From assembly GCF_014306105.1 (NCBI RefSeq), contig NZ_JACRVF010000004.1:1-64000 (forward strand): DNA of 64,000 nt, in the 5' to 3' direction. Positions 1-7,591 of the stretch are shown here, in pieces. Made by a program: the position numbers and the translations under genes. The first letter of the stretch is position 1. Each line of letters begins with the position of its first letter. Source of the stretch: Pontibacter cellulosilyticus (GTDB lineage Bacteria; Bacteroidota; Bacteroidia; Cytophagales; Hymenobacteraceae). The notes under the pieces were generated by a model, which did no database searches, had not been told where the DNA came from, and saw nothing but the letters and a program-made list of their open reading frames with translations.

Positions 1-147
1 GCTATTACACCATCAATGTGTCTGTCAGATCCCGGCCTCTTGCTGCCCTCCCCGAAAGGAAGGGCGAATCAATTTCCTTACTTAATTATGCTATCTGTCT
101 CTTGCAATCTCTCAAAGAACTTGCCAAGGAACTACTTTCCTTGCCTG
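1..147 (-). other. rRNA operon leader (5' end of a 16S precursor; gene off the left edge)
   Basis: Read on the minus strand, this stretch lies directly downstream of three consensus promoters and contains no credible reading frame. At 75-122 it carries AAGTTCTTTGAGAGATTGC followed by an A/T-rich tract, which resembles the boxA-like antitermination leader found ahead of Bacteroidetes 16S genes. A hairpin precedes it (arms 125-131 and 137-143, CAAGGAA/TTCCTTG). The conserved 16S start (AGAGTTTGATC) is not in the window, so the rRNA gene itself is inferred. The same boxA-like sequence can also stand before a 23S gene, but the upstream promoters favour 16S. Confidence 0.55.
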
Positions 148-165
148 AGCGCCGCACCCGGCGCT
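148..165 (-). other. GC-rich leader hairpin
   Basis: AGCGCCG (148-154) and CGGCGCT (159-165) form a perfect 7-bp stem with a 4-base loop between the promoter array and the presumed rRNA leader. There is no T-run on either side, so it is more likely a leader processing or antitermination structure than a terminator. Confidence 0.5.
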
Positions 166-302
166 TGTTGTTTCTCAACCCCTTTTGAGCCGTTCACTCG
201 TTTGCGGGGTGCAAAGCTCGGAAATCTTTTCCGGTTTGCCAAAACTTTTTTCAATCTTTTTTTTCTCTCTTTCGCCTCCGAGCTGCTCTCTTCGGCGGGC
301 TG

Positions 303-333
303 CAAAGGTAAGAACTTTTTCTCTATCCGCAGC
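303..333 (-). promoter_or_regulatory. rRNA-type promoter P3 (innermost well-formed copy)
   Basis: On the minus strand TACCTTTG (303-310) is a perfect Bacteroidetes -7 element (TAnnTTTG). Nineteen bases upstream lies GCTG (330-333), a weak match to the -33 TTTG. The surrounding GCGGGCTGCAAAGGTAAGAA block repeats at P1 and P2. A fourth, degenerate block sits at 205-225 (GGGGTGCAAAGCTCGG), where the -7 is changed to GAGCTTTG and is probably inactive. Confidence 0.6.
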
Positions 334-419
334 AATCTTTTCTCAATCTTTTTTCCGGCCTTTTCTCCGAGGAACGCCTCTTCGTTTTTCGCCGCCGGCC
401 CTCTTTCAGAACCGGGATG

Positions 420-450
420 CAAAGGTAAGAAGAGTTTCGGAAACCGCAAA
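420..450 (-). promoter_or_regulatory. rRNA-type promoter P2, perfect consensus
   Basis: On the minus strand TTTG (447-450), a 19-base spacer and TACCTTTG (420-427) match the housekeeping sigma consensus of Bacteroidetes exactly. The block CCGGGATGCAAAGGTAA here is identical to the one at P1, 152 bp further upstream, which suggests that the array grew by duplication. Confidence 0.75.
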
Positions 451-571
451 CTTTATTTCAAGTTTTTTTTCGGCCGCTTCTCAGAGGAAAACCGCCTTCC
501 AAAGCAGCCAGGCCGCCTTTTCAAGCACTTACCCTTCAGTCTCACGAACCCGTCCCTGCCGAACCGGGATG

Positions 572-602
572 CAAAGGTAACAAAGGTTTCCCGACTTGCA
601 AG
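572..602 (-). promoter_or_regulatory. rRNA-type promoter P1 (outermost)
   Basis: On the minus strand CTTG (599-602), a 19-base spacer and TACCTTTG (572-579) form a near-perfect promoter. It is the first of a tandem series pointing toward the left edge. The region from 603 to 767, up to the end of the next gene, shows nothing further except A/T-rich sequence. Confidence 0.7.
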
Positions 603-767
603 CACCGGCTAAACTAATATCTTTACTATTTCAGCAACCTGTTGATTTTGAGGCTAATTATTTTTGATTTTATTTTTCAGGCTGCTCTTACTTCCGCGGC
701 TGATAACTAACAGCTGTTATACTTGCCGAAGTTCCCGCTATGCCTGCTTTGTTTTAGCTACTATATA

Positions 768-2024
768 CTATAGTATACTCTGCCTCTCTTCCTTTTCTAC
801 AGCGCCGTCTATTACCCCGTTTGCATAATCCTGAAGATAGCTATATCTCTCTGTCAGTTTTCCTCCTTTAGCAATTGTAGCTCTCTCTAACACTCCATCC
901 TTATCACCATTAAAGTAGTGCGGAAACACATGGTCTATTAAATGCCGGCCAAACTCTCTGGATGCATTTCTGGGAAGTTCGCAAGGCAGGTTATCTACGG
1001 CCATTATAGTTATGTTGTCTTTTCGGCTGTAGGGTGCCTCCAGTTCACCTGTCTCCGGATTATAATCATATGCCGGATCAGGAATAGTTGTGGCACGTTT
1101 GGTAGTAGGTATAGAACCATCCACGTCGCAGGTAATATCTGCTATGGTATCAATCTTGAAATCTGGCTGGCGAGTATCTTCTTCAGTAAAGAGTTTCGGA
1201 GCGCGCGGGTCCCAGTAGGCACAGGCCATTAGCAAATCGGTTACTTTGGTAAATTTTCGGAAAGTGCTTTGATACAGTTCTGGGTGTGCATAGAAGTCCG
1301 GCGAGTCCCAAACTTCCACGTCTGGTCTGGCATTGTAATCTCCGGATCGAAGTTGTGCATACACAGGCTCTGTGAACTGCTTATATAAGAAGTCGAACAC
1401 ACTTACCTTCCGGATACCCATGTTATCTAATACTTCCATGGCTCCGCCTGCTACACGTCCTCCGCCTGTAACGGCTATTTTAATAGGTGGCAGCTTCACT
1501 TTAAAGTACTCCTCTTCCATATCCTCCATCTCGTGGCACAGGTAAGCCGGCCTCAGATCGAAGAGTCTATGCTTTTTACCATAGGTCAGCAGCGCATTAT
1601 AAGCTCCAACAATACCGGCATAATAACCAAAGGCTACCAACCGCTGGCCTTCCGGAGTAGTTAGCGTTTCATAATCTATCAGCGTGATATTTTTATCAAG
1701 TATAGCACGCAGGAGTTTGGCGTTGTGCGGCTGCTTCTTAATAGTATGGGAGAAGAAGAAGTATGTTTTGTTTGGAATGAGCTGCTCGATCGGCACTTCT
1801 TTTACCCCCATCAGCACTTCGCAGTCGCTTAGGTCTTCCTGCATCGGAATGTGCAGCTCTTCATACTCTGCATCTGTAAAGCACCGGATATCGCTTGGCT
1901 GCACTACAATGTCCAGGTCAGGGAACTCCTGCAAGGCCTCCACACACTTTTTAGGCGTTAGTGGCACACGTTTATCTACAGGTATTTTACCTTCTTTTAT
2001 AACACCGACTTTAAGCTTGCTCAT
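768..2024 (-). CDS. LYS1/LKR-like saccharopine dehydrogenase, AlaDH/PNT superfamily
   Basis: The 418-residue protein belongs to the alanine dehydrogenase / transhydrogenase superfamily. The N-terminal DKRVPLTP (about residues 17-24) is the superfamily substrate-site signature, and a Rossmann-type glycine cluster AVTGGGRVAGGA lies near residues 184-195. The motif AVDNLPCELPRNAS (about 347-360) closely resembles the VDNLP..LP segment of lysine-ketoglutarate reductase (AASS N-terminal domain), so a saccharopine-type NAD(P)-dependent oxidoreductase is more likely than alanine dehydrogenase. It is soluble with no signal peptide. It is divergent from gcvP and has no lysine-pathway neighbour, so the substrate is not settled. 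Confidence 0.8.
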   Translation of the reverse strand: MSKLKVGVIKEGKIPVDKRVPLTPKKCVEALQEFPDLDIVVQPSDIRCFTDAEYEELHIPMQEDLSDCEVLMGVKEVPIEQLIPNKTYFFFSHTIKKQPHNAKLLRAILDKNITLIDYETLTTPEGQRLVAFGYYAGIVGAYNALLTYGKKHRLFDLRPAYLCHEMEDMEEEYFKVKLPPIKIAVTGGGRVAGGAMEVLDNMGIRKVSVFDFLYKQFTEPVYAQLRSGDYNARPDVEVWDSPDFYAHPELYQSTFRKFTKVTDLLMACAYWDPRAPKLFTEEDTRQPDFKIDTIADITCDVDGSIPTTKRATTIPDPAYDYNPETGELEAPYSRKDNITIMAVDNLPCELPRNASREFGRHLIDHVFPHYFNGDKDGVLERATIAKGGKLTERYSYLQDYANGVIDGAVEKEERQSIL

Positions 2025-2294
2025 GGATGGTATACTCTTGAATTGTTAAGCTGATTTTTTTGTTAGGCTGAAGTAAACAAAAGAGCTATCGAAGGCATTA
2101 TATTTATAGTTAGCGAACCACCTGCGCCTACACCTATTATATATAGGTATAGATGATTAAGACCTAACTATTTAGCCTTGATGCTTCAATATAAGAAACA
2201 TTTACTATTACTTTGCAGAAAATAAGACGCTGGCGCCGATTTGCTGGCCCGTTAAATTGCTAAACCCATTATTCCCAGTCTATAGATCATTGTT

Positions 2295-5213
2295 ATGATA
2301 TTTAAAACCAAACCTGCAGACGTGTTTAAGGAGCGCCACAATGGCCCTGACAAAGAGCAGATGCAGGACATGCTTAAGACCATCGGGGTAGACTCGCTGG
2401 ACCAACTGATTGATGAGACCGTACCGGCCGCCATCCGTTTAAAGAGACCTTTAGATCTGCCAGCAGCTCTGACAGAGACTGAGTTCCTAAACCAGTTCTC
2501 GCAGATCGCGAAGCAGAACAAAGTATACAAGTCGTACATCGGCTTGGGTTATAATGACACAATTATGCCTCCGGTTATACTTCGTAACATTATGGAGAAC
2601 CCGGGTTGGTATACTGCCTATACTCCTTACCAGGCTGAAATTGCGCAGGGTCGCTTAGAGGCGCTGATCAATTACCAGACAATGGTAATGGACCTGACAG
2701 GTATGGAGATCGCCAACGCATCGTTGCTGGACGAAGGTACTGCTGCTGCTGAGGCAATGGGAATGTTCTATGCAAACCGCAAAGGCGCACGCAAGAACGC
2801 AAACCGCTTCTTTGTATCTGACCTGGTGTTGCCACAGACGATAGATATTCTTGCTTCGCGCGCTACGCCAATCGGAATTGAGTTAGTAATCGGCGATCAC
2901 CGTGAGGTTGATTTCTCTGACGAGACCTTATTTGGTGCTCTGGTGCAGTACCCTGCTGCCGACGGTGCCATTTTTGATTATACTGACTTTATCGCGAAGG
3001 CGCATGAGCAGGAGATGTTTGTAGCTGTTGCTGCCGATATCCTTTCGCTTACTTTATTAACACCTCCGGGTGAGATGGGTGCTGATGCTGTAGTTGGTAC
3101 TACACAGCGTTTTGGTGTGCCGATGGGCTTTGGTGGTCCACATGCTGGTTACTTTGCTACAAAGGATTCCTTTAAGCGTGTGATCCCGGGCCGTATTATT
3201 GGTATTTCTGTAGATGCAGCTGGCAACAAGGCTTACCGTATGGCTCTGCAGACACGTGAGCAGCACATCCGCCGCGAAAAAGCTACTTCTAACATCTGTA
3301 CTGCACAGGTACTGTTGGCAGTTATCGCAGGTATGTACGCAGTTTACCATGGCCCACGTCGCCTGAAGTATATCGGCCTTAACACGCATGCCTTAGCGCA
3401 GCAGCTAGAAAATGGCCTAAAAGCATTAGGATTTGAGCAGCAGAACGAGCAGTACTTTGATACGCTGAAGATCGCTGTTGAAAGTGCCGACATGCAGCAG
3501 GCTATACGTACCGAAGCTGAGGCAGCGGGTATCAACTTCCGTTACTTCGGTGAGAATAATATCGGTATCTCACTTCACCAGAACACGAACCTGGCAGATG
3601 TAAAAGCTATACTTGCTGTATTTGCGAAAGTGGCTGGTAAATCTGCGGATGTATTAAGTATAGATGCCTTACCAGAAGATACTGAAATCACCTGGTCAGA
3701 TAAACTGATTCGTACAAGTGAGTACCTGACGCACGAAGTGTTTAACAAGCACCACTCTGAGCACGAGATCCTGCGTTACATGAAGCACCTGGAGAACAAA
3801 GACATTTCTCTTGTTCACTCGATGATCTCCCTGGGCTCATGTACCATGAAGCTGAACGCTACTGCCGAGATGATCCCGGTTACATGGCCAGAGATAGGGC
3901 AGTTACACCCATTCGCTCCTGCTGACCAGACAAAAGGTTACGCCCAGATCTTTAAGGACCTAGAAGCTTGGTTGTGTGAGATTACTCGTTTCGATGCGGT
4001 GTCGTTGCAGCCTAACTCTGGTGCACAGGGCGAGTATGCTGGCCTGATGGTTATCCGGGCGTATCATGAGTCACGCGGCGATCATCACCGTAACATTTCC
4101 CTGATTCCATCTTCGGCACACGGTACTAACCCAGCTTCTGCGGTAATGGCCGGCATGAAAGTGGTGATCGTGAAGTGCGACGAGAAAGGCAACATTGATG
4201 TAGTTGACTTGCGCGCTAAGGCTGAGCAGTATAAGAATGAGCTGTCTTGCTTAATGGTGACCTACCCATCTACACATGGTGTTTATGAGGAGAGCATCAT
4301 CGAGATCTGCCAGATCATACATGACAACGGTGGCCGTGTTTACATGGACGGTGCCAACATGAACGCTCAGGTAGGTCTTACTTCTCCGGCACACATTGGT
4401 GCTGACGTTTGCCACCTGAACCTGCACAAGACTTTCTGTATCCCTCACGGTGGTGGTGGTCCTGGCATGGGCCCAATCGGTGTGGTAAAAGACCTGGCCC
4501 CGTTCCTGCCTGGTCACGCTGTAGTTGACCTGGGTCGTAAAGATGCTATCAATGCAATATCTGCTGCGCCTTGGGGTTCTGCATCTATCCTGCCTATTTC
4601 TTATGCTTATATAGCTATGATGGGTGGCGAAGGCTTAACAGAAGCTACGAAGGTTGCTATCCTTAATGCGAACTACATGAAAGCGCGCCTAGAGAAGCAC
4701 TACCCTGTACTTTATGTAGGTGCTAATGGCCGTTGTGCGCACGAGATGATCCTTGATTGCCGTGAGTTCAAAAAGTATGGCGTAGAGGTAGAAGATATTG
4801 CGAAGCGTCTGATGGACTACGGTTTCCATGCGCCTACGGTATCGTTCCCGGTAGCGGGTACGCTAATGGTAGAGCCAACTGAGTCTGAAGCACAGGAAGA
4901 GCTGGATAGATTCTGCGATGTGATGATCTCGATCCGTGAGGAAATACGTGAGATCGAAGCTGGCAAAGCTGACCAGAAGAACAACGTGCTGAAGAATGCG
5001 CCGCATACGCTGAAAGTAGTAATGGTAGAGAACTGGGAGAGACCTTACTCTCGTGAGAAAGCTGTGTTCCCAATGCCATTCCTGCGCGACAATAAAATGT
5101 GGCCAACTGTTAGCCGCATCGACAGCGCGTATGGCGACCGTAACCTGGTTTGCTCTTGTGCTCCAATTGAAGCTTACAATGAGAATGGAAACGAGATGGT
5201 AGCTATCGGCTAA
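2295..5213 (+). CDS. gcvP: Glycine dehydrogenase (decarboxylating), glycine cleavage P-protein
   Basis: The PLP enzyme decarboxylates glycine and passes the aminomethyl group to lipoyl-GcvH. At 972 residues it is the long single-chain form, with two fused homologous halves. The PLP lysine is Lys712 within [18 protein letters not shown]. Start is the ATG at 2295, near the beginning of the conserved region (FKERHNGP...). A TTACTTTG at 2208-2215 is one base off the -7 consensus and could be its promoter, which would give a leader of about 70 nt. No gcvT or gcvH lies in the window, so this gene is separated from the rest of the cleavage system. lipA, needed to lipoylate GcvH, is encoded 13 kb away. 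Confidence 0.97.
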   Translation: MIFKTKPADVFKERHNGPDKEQMQDMLKTIGVDSLDQLIDETVPAAIRLKRPLDLPAALTETEFLNQFSQIAKQNKVYKSYIGLGYNDTIMPPVILRNIMENPGWYTAYTPYQAEIAQGRLEALINYQTMVMDLTGMEIANASLLDEGTAAAEAMGMFYANRKGARKNANRFFVSDLVLPQTIDILASRATPIGIELVIGDHREVDFSDETLFGALVQYPAADGAIFDYTDFIAKAHEQEMFVAVAADILSLTLLTPPGEMGADAVVGTTQRFGVPMGFGGPHAGYFATKDSFKRVIPGRIIGISVDAAGNKAYRMALQTREQHIRREKATSNICTAQVLLAVIAGMYAVYHGPRRLKYIGLNTHALAQQLENGLKALGFEQQNEQYFDTLKIAVESADMQQAIRTEAEAAGINFRYFGENNIGISLHQNTNLADVKAILAVFAKVAGKSADVLSIDALPEDTEITWSDKLIRTSEYLTHEVFNKHHSEHEILRYMKHLENKDISLVHSMISLGSCTMKLNATAEMIPVTWPEIGQLHPFAPADQTKGYAQIFKDLEAWLCEITRFDAVSLQPNSGAQGEYAGLMVIRAYHESRGDHHRNISLIPSSAHGTNPASAVMAGMKVVIVKCDEKGNIDVVDLRAKAEQYKNELSCLMVTYPSTHGVYEESIIEICQIIHDNGGRVYMDGANMNAQVGLTSPAHIGADVCHLNLHKTFCIPHGGGGPGMGPIGVVKDLAPFLPGHAVVDLGRKDAINAISAAPWGSASILPISYAYIAMMGGEGLTEATKVAILNANYMKARLEKHYPVLYVGANGRCAHEMILDCREFKKYGVEVEDIAKRLMDYGFHAPTVSFPVAGTLMVEPTESEAQEELDRFCDVMISIREEIREIEAGKADQKNNVLKNAPHTLKVVMVENWERPYSREKAVFPMPFLRDNKMWPTVSRIDSAYGDRNLVCSCAPIEAYNENGNEMVAIG

Positions 5214-5234
5214 TCCACTCCTGACTTATACTTT

Positions 5235-5266
5235 AAAAGCCTGATCCTCGCGGTCAGGCTTTTTTA
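5235..5266 (+). terminator. Rho-independent terminator after gcvP
   Basis: AAAAGCCTGA (5235-5244) and TCAGGCTTTT (5254-5263) form a 10-bp stem with a 9-base loop followed by T-rich sequence. It closes the gcvP transcript 22 bases after the stop codon. Confidence 0.85.
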
Positions 5267-5403
5267 TTTACACACCAGCAAAATGTCCATCCACTAAACT
5301 AAAAGAGGGTGTGCCCAATAAAGACATGCCTCTTAAAGAAAGCTCTACAGCCGCCCCGTATAAATTAATACATGTTAATACAAACCTTAAAACCTTTAAA
5401 ACT

Positions 5404-6000
5404 ATGAAGAAAGCTACAACACAAGCACAGCTGCTCTTGTTGGGGCTGTGCTTTCTAATTTTAGGCTGTGCACCTACCGTTGATGTAAACACAGACTACG
5501 CACAGGATGCCAACTTTAGCCAATACCAAACCTTTAGCTTTTACCAGGAGCAACCAACTGAAGCAAGAGCAACTTCTGGCAACTATGACACTATGCTTGA
5601 CCAGCGACTAAAATCAGCCATTCGTCAATCTTTAGGAGCACAGGGGTTAAATTATGATGCCAGCAACCCGGATCTTAAAGTTGCATATGACGTGGCCGTT
5701 GATACTGAGACGGAAGTAAATACGAACTATGCATACCCCCGTGGCTTTGGCTATGGCTATAGCTACTGGTATGGCTATCGTTATAACTATGGCTTTAACC
5801 GATTTCCAGCTACCTATAAAACTATCAACCAGTACAAACAAGGCACAGTGGTAGTCGACTTAGTTGACACTGATACCAATGAACTGGTTTGGAGAGGTGT
5901 AGGAGAGGCACCTGTAGATATGGCAGGCAGCATTACCCAAGAGAGCATCAATACAATTGTCAGTGATATTCTTAAAAAATACCCTCCTTCAGGTAAATAA
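5404..6000 (+). CDS. DUF4136 lipoprotein, copy 1
   Basis: This is a 198-residue predicted lipoprotein. The ATG at 5404 is chosen because it begins a signal peptide (MKKATTQAQ, hydrophobic core, lipobox LILGC with Cys near residue 24); the frame opens 31 codons earlier without signal-like sequence. The mature part matches the DUF4136 pattern: an early FSQYQTFSF strand, conserved DQRLKSAI near the middle, a Tyr/Gly-rich YGYSYWYGYRY segment and a C-terminal VVDLVDTDTNELVWRG. Function of the family is unknown and an envelope location is inferred. A paralog lies at 6958-7578 with the same Tyr/Gly-rich stretch. Confidence 0.88.
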   Translation: MKKATTQAQLLLLGLCFLILGCAPTVDVNTDYAQDANFSQYQTFSFYQEQPTEARATSGNYDTMLDQRLKSAIRQSLGAQGLNYDASNPDLKVAYDVAVDTETEVNTNYAYPRGFGYGYSYWYGYRYNYGFNRFPATYKTINQYKQGTVVVDLVDTDTNELVWRGVGEAPVDMAGSITQESINTIVSDILKKYPPSGK

Positions 6001-6028
6001 TCACACTTTTCTTATTTAGCCGCACCAG

Positions 6029-6067
6029 GTATCCTTCATTATATTATAAATGGAGGATACCTTTTTT
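6029..6067 (+). terminator. Terminator after the first DUF4136 gene
   Basis: GGTATCCT (6029-6036) and AGGATACC (6054-6061) form an 8-bp stem with an A/T-rich loop and are followed by a T-run (6062-6067). It lies 28 bases after the stop codon. Confidence 0.75.
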
Positions 6068-6479
6068 ATTTTATAGACTTGCTTCGCCTCACCTAGACTG
6101 TTCAAAGAACCAAGGACAATCCCCCAATCTAGATGAAAGTAAACTGTAATCACTATACCTACAACTCTATAATGTAGTATTACCCACAATCATCACCACA
6201 AATCTTGATTTATAGTCAGTTGAAAGATTAAATTTTCAATTAAAGTAAAATTTTTATGAAAAAATTTAATTTCAAAAAGTTATACTATAACACCAACAAA
6301 AGTAGCTTTAACTCGTAACACAGCAAACACTAACCACAAAAGTACAATTCGCATAACACATCATAGCATTTTACGAAGTATGCTTTAAACAAAATATATA
6401 AAGCATGCTATGTAATTATGATTTGCTTTTATACCTTTGTGCCGTCAAAACAAAAACCTGAACAATAACAATATTAGGT
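6068..6479. other. A/T-rich intergenic region with nested inverted repeats
   Basis: There is no credible reading frame. Two overlapping inverted repeats lie close to the next gene: CATAGCA (6362-6368) pairs with TGCTATG (6406-6412), and ATGCTTT (6380-6386) pairs with AAAGCAT (6400-6406). Because the arms overlap, the two hairpins are partly exclusive, and the set ends 20 bases before the -7 element at 6432. It may be an operator. The remainder shows only A/T-rich sequence. Confidence 0.5.
6432..6439 (+). promoter_or_regulatory. -7 element of the small secreted protein gene
   Basis: TACCTTTG matches TAnnTTTG exactly, 41 bases before the ATG at 6480. No TTTG sits at the expected -33 position (TATG at 6409-6412), which lies within the inverted-repeat block, so the promoter may need an activator. 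Confidence 0.5.
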
Positions 6480-6851
6480 ATGAAGAAATTGCTAACTGCG
6501 ACACTTACTTTAGTAGTTATACTAGTAATCAGCGCGCAGGCGTCTGCACAGGTTGCAACATTTAATAGCTTATCACTTCATTTTTCTAATACTATACTAA
6601 CCACTGCCCAATACCAGCAGGTACTGGAAGGCACAAAACCTAATAAACAGATCGTTGAAGATACTCCTGGTAAACAAGCTTTGGTTGCCTTACCTGCTAC
6701 AGGCTATGCGTTTGGAGACAATACACTAAGCGAGCCTGCAGAAATACTGGCTACTCCTGTGTCAGAGGCAGAACCAATGGCTATAGCACTTGACAACTGG
6801 ATAAACAAAGAGCTTGCCTTGCAACAGCCAAAGCGCCGCGGCAAAAACTAG
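6480..6851 (+). CDS. Small secreted protein of unknown function
   Basis: The 123-residue protein has a clear Sec signal peptide (MKKLLTATLTLVVILVISAQASAQ, cleavage expected after ASA-Q near residue 23). The mature part is about 100 residues, without cysteines, and ends in a basic tail (QPKRRGKN). I do not recognise a family. It sits between two DUF4136 lipoprotein genes on the same strand and has its own -7 element, so it need not be cotranscribed with them. Both the signal peptide and the promoter support a real gene. Confidence 0.7.
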   Translation: MKKLLTATLTLVVILVISAQASAQVATFNSLSLHFSNTILTTAQYQQVLEGTKPNKQIVEDTPGKQALVALPATGYAFGDNTLSEPAEILATPVSEAEPMAIALDNWINKELALQQPKRRGKN

Positions 6852-6957
6852 CTTTCAGCCTTTCTAAGCTATACTAAACAAACCCCGTTTCCCGTTGTTT
6901 AGCCGTAAACTCTCTTGCAGCGTATAGCTACCCAAGAGAGCACCTACAGCTAAAACT

Positions 6958-7578
6958 ATGACGTTACTTTTACACACTCCTCTAATTAAGGTTAAAGCAA
7001 CGATTTTACTTCTGACCATACTTCTCTTCGCAGGTTGCGCACCTATTATATCAGTACAAACCACTTTTGATCCTTCTGTAAATTTTAAAGTATACCAAAC
7101 GTTCATGTGGCATCCGGCTGAAGTGCCGGCGCCAAAGCAAGGCAGCAGCGGCCCACTTTACAGCACGTTACTCGATCAGCGCGTTAAAGAAGCCATTGCC
7201 AGCGAACTGGTTAAGAATGGAATAACCCCAGACGCAGACAACCCCGGATTGATAGTTGCCTACGACATTGCCATAGAGCCTACCCAGGAAATGGTCAGTA
7301 TTAATTTAGAGAACACCAACTTTGGCTATGGTTACAGCTATTGGTATGGCTACAGGTACAGATACGACGGAGACGGCCTGCAGAACTTTAAGAACATCGG
7401 AACTTACAAACCAGGCTCACTTGTGGTAGACCTGATAGACCGCAACACAAACCGCGTAGTATGGCGAGGTGCCTTAGATGCAGGCATAGACCCGGTAACG
7501 ATAGACATTGATAAAATAAGCAGGTCTGTTGCCAGGGTTATGTCGCAGTTCCCTCCTGTGCCTAGCACTGTGCGGTAA
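6958..7578 (+). CDS. DUF4136 lipoprotein, copy 2
   Basis: The 206-residue paralog of the protein at 5404-6000 has the same layout: signal peptide with lipobox LFAGC (Cys near residue 27), FKVYQTFMW, LDQRVKEAI, YGYSYWYGYRYRY, and VVDLIDRNTNRVVWRG near the C-terminus. It begins with a slightly long N-terminus (MTLLLHTPLIKVKA); no better internal ATG is present. The stop is 13 bases from the stop of the convergent TonB receptor gene, without an obvious terminator between them. Function is unknown; presumably envelope-associated. Confidence 0.87.
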   Translation: MTLLLHTPLIKVKATILLLTILLFAGCAPIISVQTTFDPSVNFKVYQTFMWHPAEVPAPKQGSSGPLYSTLLDQRVKEAIASELVKNGITPDADNPGLIVAYDIAIEPTQEMVSINLENTNFGYGYSYWYGYRYRYDGDGLQNFKNIGTYKPGSLVVDLIDRNTNRVVWRGALDAGIDPVTIDIDKISRSVARVMSQFPPVPSTVR

Positions 7579-7591
7579 AGTATAAAGGCAC

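Noticed and set aside
16..612. Overlapping reading frames on both strands within the first 600 bases
   Set aside because: They have low-complexity Ser/Phe/Lys-rich translations and lie across a tandem promoter array and rRNA-type leader, so they are not genes.
3057..3389. Antisense frames inside gcvP
   Set aside because: gcvP is full-length with all conserved motifs; the antisense frames have no support.
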